Assembly: GCA_009840625.1 (NCBI GenBank)
Contig: VXNJ01000014.1
Span: 64,907 to 128,906 of the forward strand
DNA from: Chloroflexota bacterium
GTDB taxonomy: Bacteria; Chloroflexota; UBA11872; VXNJ01
Direction of reading: 5' to 3'
Length of the DNA: 64,000 bases
Positions 34,063 to 44,614 of this stretch are shown piece after piece (positions within the stretch are counted from its first letter, which is position 1; every line of letters begins with the position of its first letter). Under the pieces are notes generated by a model. The model had not been told where the DNA came from. It did not search any database and saw only the letters and a program-made list of their open reading frames with translations. Both the position numbers and the translations under genes were made by a program.

Positions 34063-36102
34063 ATGGCCAGTGAACTAATCACCGTACCCGCCAACACCTG
34101 GCAGCGCGTTGGCGGTAAGAGCGGCGGTACCGTATCGGCGATCGTCGCCGCTCCCGGCACCAGCGCCGAACGGATTCTTTACGCCGGCACCATGTCGGGC
34201 GTGTACACCTCGACCGACAACGGTCGGACCTGGACGGTTTCCAATGAGGGGCTGCAGAGTCCCTTCATTCAGAACCTGGCGATCGCCCTTGAGCCGGGAT
34301 CCTCGCCGCGGTTGTTCGCCACCGCCGCCGGAGTCGGCGGGTTCATGTCGTTCGGCGGCGTGAACTGGCGCCGGCTCGGATTCTGGGGAGTAAAGCCCGA
34401 GATCGCCGCGTTTGCGGCCTCGCCGGATTTTGCGCGCGACCGCGCCGCCCTGACCGCGACGCTGACCGACGGGGTGTTTCGCACCGACAACGCCGCCAAG
34501 ACTTGGAATGCCGCCAACGCCGGATTGCCCCAGGACGAGGATGGCGGCGAGGTTCTCGCCATCGCCTACTCGCCCGACTTTGCTTCCGACCAACGCGCCT
34601 ACTGCGCGGTTGCCGGTCATGGGCCGTTCCGCTCGTCCGACGGCGGTCGCAACTGGATTGCGGCCGGCATCGAAGGTGAGGACGCCCCCTCGAACATCCA
34701 GGTGATCGCCTGCGCGCCGGTCGGGCGGACCGGGGCGGCTCTTTTCCTGGGTGACGAGGAAAGAGGGATATGGTACAGCCACGACGGCGGCCGCTCCCTG
34801 GCGCGTTCTTCAGGCGTTGAGGACGAATCCATCAACGCACTGGCCGTTTCGCCCCGCTTCGCATCCGATTCGACCGTCTATGCCGGCGCCGGCAACGGCG
34901 CGGTTTACCGCTCCGAGGACGCTGGCGAGAGCTTCCAAAAGCTCGCCGATCCGGCGGACTCGGCCCCGGTGCTGGCGCTGCTGGCGCTGGCCGAACCGGG
35001 TGGCAAGACCCTGCTGCTGGCCGGGACCTACGGCGCCGGGCTGGCGCGATCCGACGACGAGGGCCAAACCTGGTCGGATTCGGCCGCCGGGATTCCCAGC
35101 CAGAACTGGCTGAGCTTTGCCATGGTTCCCGACTTCGGCACCCGCCCAGTGATGTTCGCGGGCGGTTCCCAGGGGGGTCTTTTCCGATCCACCGACGGCG
35201 GTCGCGGGTGGTCGGAAGCGGCACCCGGCACCGAGGGCATCCCGGTGTTCCAGATCGCGCCCTCGCCCCTGTTCGCCGCCGACGGCCGCGCGTTCGCGGC
35301 GACCGCGGTCGGACTGTATTCGACCGCCGACGGCGGCGAAACCTGGCATCGCTCCGACCAGGTCGAGGAGTGCGAGCTCCGCTGCGTGGCCGTATCCGGC
35401 GCCAGCGACGGGAATTTCGCGGTGTTTGCCGGCGGGATCGAGGGCAAGGCCTGGCTGAGCCGCGACAACGGCGCCGAACTGGAGCGCGTGGATCACGATT
35501 TCCGCGGCGACACGGTCCTCGACGTGCAGTTTTCGCCGGATTTTGCCGCCGACGAGATCATCGTGGTGGCCTCTTACGGAGTCGGGCGGGTGGTGGTTTC
35601 CTTGTCCGAGAACGCCGGCACGAGCTGGCGCCGGGTGGTGCGCCACCGCACCCACGCCGAATGGGCGAGCGTGGCGATTCCCGACGACTTCGACGCGGTC
35701 GAGCGGCGGTCCTGGTCGTTCGCGGCCCACAACCAGGTTTTCACGCCCGCGCGGCGCTTCCGCAATGTCTGGTCCGGTTCGCGGCCGGCGCACAAGAACA
35801 CATCGGTCCTCGACCTGGCGATCGCGCCCGGTTATGCCGACGAACCGTTGCTTTTCGCCGCGACCAGCTCCGGCGTGCGCCGCTCCGGCGACGGCGGCGG
35901 GACCTGGCACGCGATCAACGAGGGGCTGGCCAACCGGTCGGTATTGCAAGTGGCGTTGTCGCCCGATTTCAGGAACGACCGAATGGTCTACATACTGGCA
36001 ATCGGCGGCGAAGTGTGGTCTTATCGCGATGACCCTGCCACGCTCAAGTTCGAAGCCCCCGATCAAACGGAATTGATCTACCGGCCCGATGGGATTGGCT
36101 GA
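34063..36102 (+). CDS. BNR/Asp-box repeat beta-propeller protein
   Basis: A 679-residue protein with at least ten Asp-box repeats of the form SxDxGxTW, for example STDNGRTW, SSDGGRNW, SDDEGQTW, STDGGRGW and SGDGGGTW, spaced about 45-75 residues apart. This fits one or two sialidase/sortilin-type beta-propellers. No signal peptide is seen at ATG 34063 or at TTG 34057, which is odd for a family usually outside the cell. No sialidase Arg triad is obvious. The stop overlaps the start region of the lipoprotein gene, linking the two. Confidence 0.8.
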   Translation: MASELITVPANTWQRVGGKSGGTVSAIVAAPGTSAERILYAGTMSGVYTSTDNGRTWTVSNEGLQSPFIQNLAIALEPGSSPRLFATAAGVGGFMSFGGVNWRRLGFWGVKPEIAAFAASPDFARDRAALTATLTDGVFRTDNAAKTWNAANAGLPQDEDGGEVLAIAYSPDFASDQRAYCAVAGHGPFRSSDGGRNWIAAGIEGEDAPSNIQVIACAPVGRTGAALFLGDEERGIWYSHDGGRSLARSSGVEDESINALAVSPRFASDSTVYAGAGNGAVYRSEDAGESFQKLADPADSAPVLALLALAEPGGKTLLLAGTYGAGLARSDDEGQTWSDSAAGIPSQNWLSFAMVPDFGTRPVMFAGGSQGGLFRSTDGGRGWSEAAPGTEGIPVFQIAPSPLFAADGRAFAATAVGLYSTADGGETWHRSDQVEECELRCVAVSGASDGNFAVFAGGIEGKAWLSRDNGAELERVDHDFRGDTVLDVQFSPDFAADEIIVVASYGVGRVVVSLSENAGTSWRRVVRHRTHAEWASVAIPDDFDAVERRSWSFAAHNQVFTPARRFRNVWSGSRPAHKNTSVLDLAIAPGYADEPLLFAATSSGVRRSGDGGGTWHAINEGLANRSVLQVALSPDFRNDRMVYILAIGGEVWSYRDDPATLKFEAPDQTELIYRPDGIG

Positions 36103-36115
36103 GCCGCGCCGACTT

Positions 36116-37513
36116 ATGCCGCGGCGGCGGCTGCTGGGCGCCGCCGGATCCTTCGCCGCCCTGCTGGCGGCCTGCGGAAGCGGCGCGGACGGGTCCCTGC
36201 CGCCGCTAAATGACCAGCAACGCGAGATTCTCGATTCGGTGGGAGCGATCTCGTCCGACCAGATCGAATTGGTCGCCGACTACCTGGCCGACCAGACGGT
36301 CAAACTCGGCTACGTGCAGTCGCCCTGGGGCGGCCGCAACGAGCACTACCGCAACCTGGCCATCGGCGCCAATTCCTGGCAGGAAATCTACCCCCGGATC
36401 AGGGACGACCGGGTCCTTATAAACCAAGCCGAGGGCCTCGGAGTCGCCGAAACGCTGAGCACCCTCTCGAACGAGGCCCGACCCGACCTGCTGCTCTTCC
36501 CCGGCCGCGACCTGGCCGAACTAAATCGCGCCGGCCTGCTGATCGAGCTTGACAAAGCCGGCGGCGTCGAATCGCTGCTGCGCCCGGGCGAATACTGGGG
36601 CCGGACGCTGGCGGCCGGTTCGGTGCGCGGCCGTCAATTGGCGATTCCGTTGATGCTGGGCCCCTGGATGATGATGTGTCAGCTGGACCTGCTGTCCACG
36701 GTCGGGGTCGATCCGCCAATCGACCGCCCATGGGACATTCGCCAGTTCCTGACCAACGTGGCCCGCCTGACCAATCCGTCCAGCAACCCGACCGAGCGGG
36801 GCGCTTTCGGCTTCATGCAGCTGGTTTCGACCAACGCCAATTCCGATTCCATGCCACCTTCCTGGATCTGGATGCTGGCAATGGGGGCCGACCTGCCCGG
36901 TCTCGATGACGGCGAGGAGCGCCTGCAGTCGGCTGAAGCGCTGGCCGCCTACGAGCTGATTTACGCTCTCGTGCACGATCAACGCAGCGCCATAAAGTTC
37001 GACGGCGTCGGCGGGCGCAGCCTACGCAACACGTTGTTCGAAAACGCCAACGCAATGGTCTCCTATCCGTTCAACAGTGGATGGCTTTCGCAGTTCTGGC
37101 GAGGCCGCGAGGAACCCGTCAGCCTAGCCCACCTGCCGGCCGGACCTGGGCACTACACGCCGGTGGAAATGCACATGATGCTCGGTGTGCTAACGTCGGC
37201 GCGCGACCAGGAAGCCGCGATAGCGAGCATGCAGGCGATAGCCCGAACCGCCGGCGACAGCGTATTTCCCACCGCGCGAAGGTCAGACGTGACCAAGATC
37301 ACGGCCCTCCAGCCGCGGATTACCCGCGAAGACGTCGATTTCATGGACCAGGCCCTGTCCGAAGCCGAGCCGGTGATGCTGCCCGGCCAGGAACGTTCGA
37401 TCATGCGCCGCAACATCGATCTGCCGCTGATGGTCGGGCGCGAGAACCCCGAATCGGCCGCCAGCGCCGCATTCGCGGCCCTATCCGAACACCGCTTCAA
37501 CAGGGGCCAGTAA
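36116..37513 (+). CDS. Tat-exported lipoprotein, extracellular solute-binding protein family 1
   Basis: The 465 residues start MPRRRLLGAAGSFAALLAACG, a twin-arginine signal ending in a lipobox (LAAC), so the mature protein is a lipid-anchored extracytoplasmic protein. The rest is a type 2 periplasmic-binding fold typical of sugar ABC transporters: ELNRAGLLIELDKAG, then WDIRQFL.. and MVSYPFNSGWL. No ABC permease or ATPase genes are near. ATG 36116 is chosen; ATG 36089 is in frame. It is closely coupled to the BNR-repeat gene, which may be its functional partner. Confidence 0.78.
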   Translation: MPRRRLLGAAGSFAALLAACGSGADGSLPPLNDQQREILDSVGAISSDQIELVADYLADQTVKLGYVQSPWGGRNEHYRNLAIGANSWQEIYPRIRDDRVLINQAEGLGVAETLSTLSNEARPDLLLFPGRDLAELNRAGLLIELDKAGGVESLLRPGEYWGRTLAAGSVRGRQLAIPLMLGPWMMMCQLDLLSTVGVDPPIDRPWDIRQFLTNVARLTNPSSNPTERGAFGFMQLVSTNANSDSMPPSWIWMLAMGADLPGLDDGEERLQSAEALAAYELIYALVHDQRSAIKFDGVGGRSLRNTLFENANAMVSYPFNSGWLSQFWRGREEPVSLAHLPAGPGHYTPVEMHMMLGVLTSARDQEAAIASMQAIARTAGDSVFPTARRSDVTKITALQPRITREDVDFMDQALSEAEPVMLPGQERSIMRRNIDLPLMVGRENPESAASAAFAALSEHRFNRGQ

Positions 37514-37559
37514 GGCCGGGCGATGCACCGGCTGGCCGGTGCGGGCAACGCCGGCTAGG

Positions 37560-37694
37560 TCAAGCCCAGGCTACGTAGCTCCAGCTGCCGAATATCGCCA
37601 GCACCACGACCGCCGCCATCACCAGTGAAACGAATCCCCACGGAATCGTCATCCGGGGCCGTTTGATGGGAGGTCTTTTCAGGGGGTCGTACAT
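37560..37694 (-). CDS. Small single-pass membrane protein, 44 residues
   Basis: A short minus-strand reading frame, ATG 37694 to TGA 37560. The protein starts MYDPLKRPPIKRPRM, rich in Lys and Arg, then has one hydrophobic helix (FVSLVMAAVVVLAIFGSW) and a short tail. Basic N-terminal side inside is expected from the positive-inside rule. No clear ribosome-binding site is visible, and the upstream in-frame acidic codons (EEPLNEPDQD) have no start. It occupies the otherwise empty 320-bp gap before the ATP synthase operon. Not recognised; offered as a plausible small gene. Confidence 0.5.
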   Translation of the reverse strand: MYDPLKRPPIKRPRMTIPWGFVSLVMAAVVVLAIFGSWSYVAWA

Positions 37695-37835
37695 GTCTTG
37701 GTCGGGTTCGTTGAGGGGTTCCTCAAATCTTAAGTACCGGCACGATTCGATTACGCCCCGGACGGCGCTCGAAACTCCCCAAAATGTTAGGATTTACCGG
37801 CGCAAGGTCCGGCTCAAAAGGATTGCTGTGCGGCC

Positions 37836-38036
37836 GTGCGGGTGGTAAAGGTCGCGGCGCTGGCGCTCGAGTTTGGCTTCATAGTCGGAGCATTCCTGAT
37901 AGCCGGAATTCAAATCGGCGGATGGCTGGATGACCAGTTGTCGAGCCGACCGTTCTTCCTGACCGCGGGCGTCCTGTTGGGCCTGCTGGCCAGTTTCTCC
38001 GTTTTCTGGCGAATCTACCGCTGGCAGTCTGACTAA
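37836..38036 (+). CDS. AtpI/AtpZ-like F0F1 ATP synthase assembly protein
   Basis: A 66-residue protein with two membrane helices (about 7-27 and 39-60) joined by GGWLDDQLSSRPFF. This fits the putative F0F1-ATPase subunit family PF09527 (AtpI/AtpZ), thought to help c-ring assembly or Mg2+ entry. The start is GTG, 16 bp upstream of atpB, at the head of the operon as usual. Confidence 0.8.
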   Translation: MRVVKVAALALEFGFIVGAFLIAGIQIGGWLDDQLSSRPFFLTAGVLLGLLASFSVFWRIYRWQSD

Positions 38037-38052
38037 CCGAGAGCCGACCGAC

Positions 38053-38832
38053 TTGCTGCCCGAATTCGTTCTCCCTGCCGAACCGATCTGCGAAGAGTGT
38101 CACTTTTCGCTTCTGGGAGACTCGGTGGCCCGCCCCTACGGCGAATTCGTCATCACCAACTCGATGGTGATCATGTTCGTGGTCATGGCATTCATGCTCC
38201 TCGTCGCGCTGGCGGTGCGCAGCCGAATCGGAATCATCCCTTCCGGACTGCAGTCGATCATCGAAGTAACCTACGACCAGATCGGCGCGGCGACGCGTTC
38301 GGCGCTGGGGCGCTTCACCGATCCCCGGCTCCCCTTGCTGATGGGGTTCTTCACCTTCATATTGCTGGCCAACTGGTTCTCGCTGCTGCCCTTCGTGGGC
38401 ACCATCGGCTATTTCCACGAGCACCACGGTCACGAGGTGCTGGTGCCGTTCCTGCGGCCGGCCACGGCCGACATCAACATGACGCTGGCCCTGGCCCTGG
38501 TCGCGTTCATCCTCATCCACTCGACCGGGATCGCCGCGCACGGCCTGACCGGCCATCTCAAGGAAGTGGCCCAGAATTCCTGGCTGCTGGCGCCGATCTT
38601 CGTGCTGATCGAACTGTTCGTGATCGTTTCGCTCTCATTCCGGCTTTTCGGCAATCTCTTCGCCGGTGAAGTGCTGCTGGGACTCTCTGCCACCTACATG
38701 CCGGTAATCGGCGTTATCTTCCTGCTGCTCGAATTGCTCTTCGGCCTGATCCAGGCGCTGGTGTTTGCGATATTGACTTTGAGCTTCACCGGCGTGGCGA
38801 TCGGAACCGATCCCGAGGCGGAGCACCATTGA
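38053..38832 (+). CDS. atpB: ATP synthase subunit a
   Basis: Proton channel subunit of Fo in the membrane. The 259 residues have five or six helices; the essential Arg lies in SLSFRLFGNLFAGE. MGFFTFILLANWFSLLPF and the C-terminal QALVFAILTLSF are conserved. The start is TTG. It precedes atpE by 68 bp. Confidence 0.95.
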   Translation: MLPEFVLPAEPICEECHFSLLGDSVARPYGEFVITNSMVIMFVVMAFMLLVALAVRSRIGIIPSGLQSIIEVTYDQIGAATRSALGRFTDPRLPLLMGFFTFILLANWFSLLPFVGTIGYFHEHHGHEVLVPFLRPATADINMTLALALVAFILIHSTGIAAHGLTGHLKEVAQNSWLLAPIFVLIELFVIVSLSFRLFGNLFAGEVLLGLSATYMPVIGVIFLLLELLFGLIQALVFAILTLSFTGVAIGTDPEAEHH

Positions 38833-38871
38833 GCCGCAACCTCAACCTGTTTGCGCGTAAGCGTTCAGCCA

Positions 38872-38887
38872 CCTTAACTGCTTAAGG
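38872..38887 (+). promoter_or_regulatory. Hairpin overlapping the atpE ribosome-binding region
   Basis: CCTTAA-CTGC-TTAAGG forms a perfect 6-bp stem 13 nt before the atpE ATG, and its right arm provides the AAGG of AAGGAAAGG. Folding would cover part of the Shine-Dalgarno sequence. Translational tuning of the highly expressed c-subunit is plausible; the stem is short and AU-rich, so the effect may be weak. Confidence 0.35.
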
Positions 38888-38900
38888 AAAGGTACCGCAC

Positions 38901-39128
38901 ATGGAATATGGACCCATCGGAGCCGGTCTGGCGATCGGTTTGGCCGGGATCGGCTCGGGCATCGGCCTCGGATTAGGCACCGCGGCCGCAATGTCGGCCC
39001 TGGGCCGCAACCCCGAGGCGGAAAACACGGTCCGTCCGAACATGATCGTGGCCCTCGGCCTCACCGAAGCGATCGGGATCTACGGGTTCCTGATCGGACT
39101 ATTCCTCGCCCTCGGACTCGGTGCTTAG
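38901..39128 (+). CDS. atpE: ATP synthase subunit c
   Basis: The c-ring protomer. 75 residues form two helices joined by the RNPE loop (LGRNPEA). The ion-binding Glu is in GLTEAIGIYGF. Helix 1 is Gly-rich (GIGSGIGLGLG) and lacks the Gln of sodium-type rings, so protons are the likely coupling ion. AAGGAAAGG precedes the ATG. Confidence 0.97.
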   Translation: MEYGPIGAGLAIGLAGIGSGIGLGLGTAAAMSALGRNPEAENTVRPNMIVALGLTEAIGIYGFLIGLFLALGLGA

Positions 39129-39197
39129 TCACGCACCGAGGCGACGCCAACATCAATTCAGCTGCCGAATGCGTGCAGGGGAGGCCGTTGAAATCAA

Positions 39198-39707
39198 GTG
39201 ATTGAGCTATTTGAGGGTGTGGGGATCCTATTCCCCAACCTGCTGTTCCAGCTCGTCACCTTCCTGCTGTTTGTTTGGGTAATCAATCGGCTGTTGTTCA
39301 AGCCGATCGCCCGGGCGCTGAGCGAGCGACGCGAGCGCATTGCCGGCGACCTGGACAAGGCCGCCGAACTCCGCGAGCAGGCCCGGGCCGAACAGGACCG
39401 CTTTCAGGCCGAACTGCGTGAGCAGCAGGCCGAAGCCCAGCGAATGCGCCAGGAAATGGCGGCCCGCTTGGCCGAACTTGAAGAGCAGCAGATGCAGTCC
39501 GCCCGCGACGCCGCCGCCCGGATTCGCGCCGAAGCCCAGCAGGAATCCGAGCGATTGCGGGAGCAGGCTTTGGCTTCCGCCCGCGGTGAACTGGCCGAGT
39601 TGGTGGCGGAGGCGACCACCAAGGTGCTCGGGCGGGCGATTGACGACGAGGAACAAGCGCGGCTGGTCGACGAAGCGATCGCCGAGATCGGCGGCCGGTC
39701 GAGTTGA
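39198..39707 (+). CDS. atpF: ATP synthase subunit b
   Basis: Peripheral stalk. 169 residues: one N-terminal membrane helix (LLFQLVTFLLFVWVINRLLF), then a long charged coiled coil rich in Glu, Arg and Gln. GTG is the start. It is coupled to atpH by a TTGA overlap. Confidence 0.95.
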   Translation: MIELFEGVGILFPNLLFQLVTFLLFVWVINRLLFKPIARALSERRERIAGDLDKAAELREQARAEQDRFQAELREQQAEAQRMRQEMAARLAELEEQQMQSARDAAARIRAEAQQESERLREQALASARGELAELVAEATTKVLGRAIDDEEQARLVDEAIAEIGGRSS

Positions 39708-40234
39708 TTCGGGACCGTCATTCGGCGCGCCGGCTGGTGCGATCTTACGTCGATGCGGTGATCGCCGACGCGCGCGCCAACGCGAGTTGGCTCGCCTGGG
39801 ACGAGGATCTGGCGGTGCTGGGCCGGATCGGCGCCGATCGCGATTTTTCCGCTGCGCTCGCCGAACGCGCCGGCCGACCCGGCCAGGTCGAGGACCTGTT
39901 GGCGGGAATCTGCGGCGAACGCGGGGTCGCGTTGGCCCAGGTGCTATCCGGAGCCGGCCACCTCGAGTTGCTGGAAGCCATTCGGGACCGGTTTCAGCGC
40001 CGGTCCAGCACCGACGGTCCCCTGGACCGGGTGCAGATTACCTCGGCCCAGCCGCTGCCGTCGGCGCAGGTGGACGAGCTGACTTCGCAGCTTGCCCGCG
40101 AGGGTCGCGAAGTGGTCCTGCAGACGCGCGTGGACCCCGGTCTGATCGGCGGCGTCGTGGTGCGACTGGGCGACTGGCGCTACGACTTTTCAATTCGCTC
40201 ACGCTTACAAGCCCTTCGGCGATCCATCAACTGA
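39704..40234 (+). CDS. atpH: ATP synthase subunit delta
   Basis: Top of the peripheral stalk (OSCP), joining b to the F1 head. 176 residues; the C-terminal signature VDPGLIGGVVVRLGDWRYDFSI is clear. The N-terminal half is divergent, as is common. The start TTG overlaps the atpF stop. It lies 20 bp before atpA. Confidence 0.93.
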   Translation: MIRDRHSARRLVRSYVDAVIADARANASWLAWDEDLAVLGRIGADRDFSAALAERAGRPGQVEDLLAGICGERGVALAQVLSGAGHLELLEAIRDRFQRRSSTDGPLDRVQITSAQPLPSAQVDELTSQLAREGREVVLQTRVDPGLIGGVVVRLGDWRYDFSIRSRLQALRRSIN

Positions 40235-40254
40235 CACGGAATCGGTAAAGCAAT

Positions 40255-41778
40255 ATGGCCCAATCTCCGCAAGATATCGCCGCGCTGCTGCGGCAGCGCA
40301 TCCAGGATCTGGACCCCTCAACCGACGCGGCGAACGTCGGGACGGTCGTGGAAGCCGGCGACGGTATCGCCCGCATTCACGGCCTATCGCAGGCTTTGGC
40401 CGGCGAGCTGGTCGAATTCCCCGGCAACGTGCTCGGAATGGCCCTCAATCTGGAAGAAGACTCGGTCGGGGCGGTCTTGCTGGGCGAATTCGGCCACATC
40501 CGCGAAGGCGACGAAGTCCGGGCGACCGGGCGGGTGGCCCAAGTGCCGGTCGGCGAGGCGCTGCTGGGACGGGTGGTCAACGCGGTCGGCGAGCCGATCG
40601 ACGACCGGGGTCCGATCGCCACCGAGGATTCCGACGTTATCGAGAAGGTTGCCCCCGGGGTAACCGCCCGCGCCAACGTTGACACCCCGCTGCAGACCGG
40701 GATCCGGGCGATCGACTCGATGATCCCGATCGGGCGCGGACAGCGCGAACTCATCATCGGCGACCGCCAGATCGGCAAGACCGCGGTCGCGATCGATACG
40801 ATCATCAATCAGCGCGACACCGGCGTCAAGTGCATTTACGTTGCGGTCGGCCAGAAAGCCGGTCAGGTCGCCCAGGTCCGCGCGGTGCTGGAGCAGCACA
40901 ACTCGATGGACCACAGCGTGATCGTTGCCGCGACCGCCTCGGACCCGGCCGGGATGCAATACATTGCTCCGTTCGTGGGCTGCACCATCGGCGAGTACTT
41001 CCGCGACCGCGGGCAGGATGCGCTGGTCATCTACGACGACTTGACCAAGCACGCCTGGGCCTACCGGCAGATTTCGTTGCTGCTGCGGCGTCCGCCCGGC
41101 CGCGAAGCCTATCCGGGGGATATCTTCTACCTTCACTCCCGGCTGCTGGAGCGCGCGGCCCGGATGAGCGAAGCCGAGGGAGGCGGTTCGCTGACCTCCT
41201 TGCCGATCATCGAGACCCAGGAAGGGGACCTGACGACCTACGTCCCCACCAACGTGATCTCGATCACCGACGGTCAGATTTACCTGGAACCGAGTCTGTT
41301 CAATGCCGGCAACCGGCCCGCAATCAACGCCGGGCTTTCGGTCTCGCGGGTCGGCGGCGACGCCCAGCTGCGCAGCATGCGTTCGGTGGCCGGCGGGCTG
41401 CGGCTGGCCCTGGCCCAGTACCGGGAAGTGGCCGCGTTCGCCCAGTTCGGTTCCGACCTGGACCCGGCCACCCAGCAGCAACTAACGCGCGGCCAGCGGC
41501 TTCTTGAGATCCTCAAGCAAGACCAGTACCAGCCCCAGTCGGTCGTAGATCAGGTCATCTCGCTGCGGGCCGGAACCTCCGGCCAGGCCGACGCGGTCGA
41601 GGTCGAGGACGTTCGCCGATTCATCGCCGAACTTATCGAGCACGTGCACGCGAGCAAGGCCGAACTGGTGGCTGCGGTTGCCGCGAGCGGACGCGTCGAG
41701 GATGACCAGATGACCGAACTTGACGAGACCATTTCGGCGTTTGTCGCGACCGGGTTCATACCCGGGACGGACGGCTAG
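40255..41778 (+). CDS. atpA: ATP synthase subunit alpha
   Basis: Non-catalytic nucleotide-binding F1 subunit. 507 residues with the P-loop GDRQIGKTA (canonical GDRQTGKT, so Thr to Ile), the Arg-finger region [14 protein letters not shown] and the GQ-rich C-terminal domain. Length is standard. Confidence 0.97.
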   Translation: MAQSPQDIAALLRQRIQDLDPSTDAANVGTVVEAGDGIARIHGLSQALAGELVEFPGNVLGMALNLEEDSVGAVLLGEFGHIREGDEVRATGRVAQVPVGEALLGRVVNAVGEPIDDRGPIATEDSDVIEKVAPGVTARANVDTPLQTGIRAIDSMIPIGRGQRELIIGDRQIGKTAVAIDTIINQRDTGVKCIYVAVGQKAGQVAQVRAVLEQHNSMDHSVIVAATASDPAGMQYIAPFVGCTIGEYFRDRGQDALVIYDDLTKHAWAYRQISLLLRRPPGREAYPGDIFYLHSRLLERAARMSEAEGGGSLTSLPIIETQEGDLTTYVPTNVISITDGQIYLEPSLFNAGNRPAINAGLSVSRVGGDAQLRSMRSVAGGLRLALAQYREVAAFAQFGSDLDPATQQQLTRGQRLLEILKQDQYQPQSVVDQVISLRAGTSGQADAVEVEDVRRFIAELIEHVHASKAELVAAVAASGRVEDDQMTELDETISAFVATGFIPGTDG

Positions 41779-41789
41779 GGAACGGCCCC

Positions 41790-44115
<2,326 letters not shown>

Positions 44116-44154
44116 GCCTTCAAGAACTCGCACCAGAACACGGAGGTTGCGGCA

Positions 44155-44571
44155 TTGGATCAGCACAAGCTGACCGTCGAGTTGATCACCCCGGAGCGGT
44201 CCCTGATTACCGAAACGGGCGTTGAGCAACTGGTGGCGCCGAGCGTCGACGGCCAGGTGACCATCCTGCCGCGCCACGCGCCGTTGCTGACGATCCTGGA
44301 CCCGGGTGTCGTACTGGTGCGACGCGACGGTTCCGACGAGGTCCTGGCGGTCAGCGGCGGATTTTTGCAGGTGCAGGAAAATCGGGTGACGATATTGGCT
44401 GACGCGTCGGAACGTTCCGGCGAGGTCGACCGCGAGCGGGCCGAGCGCGCTCGCGCCGAGGCCGAGCGACAGATTTCGGAAGCCCAAGACTTCGATTCGA
44501 TGCTCGAGGCTCGGATCCGACTGATGCGAGCGCTCTCGCGGCTGCGGGCTGCCGAACGGGGTTCGCGTTAA
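44155..44571 (+). CDS. atpC: ATP synthase subunit epsilon
   Basis: Regulatory subunit of the rotor. 138 residues: N-terminal beta-sandwich (LTVELITPERSL, DGQVTILPRHAPLLT) and two C-terminal helices rich in Arg/Glu that can brake rotation. TTG is the start, with CGGAGG 8 nt upstream. It ends the classic I-a-c-b-delta-alpha-gamma-beta-epsilon order; murA follows 43 bp later. Confidence 0.95.
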   Translation: MDQHKLTVELITPERSLITETGVEQLVAPSVDGQVTILPRHAPLLTILDPGVVLVRRDGSDEVLAVSGGFLQVQENRVTILADASERSGEVDRERAERARAEAERQISEAQDFDSMLEARIRLMRALSRLRAAERGSR

Positions 44572-44614
44572 GCCGGACATAGGGAGCAATTCCCGGAAAG
44601 CAAGGCGGGCGGTA

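Noticed and set aside
37788-37793. TAGGAT as a -10 box for the ATP synthase operon
   Set aside because: Only four of six bases match and no -35 box lies at the right distance.
38901-39128. Sodium-coupled c-ring
   Set aside because: The glutamine in helix 1 and the Ser/Thr next to the key Glu of sodium-type rings are absent, so proton coupling is more likely.
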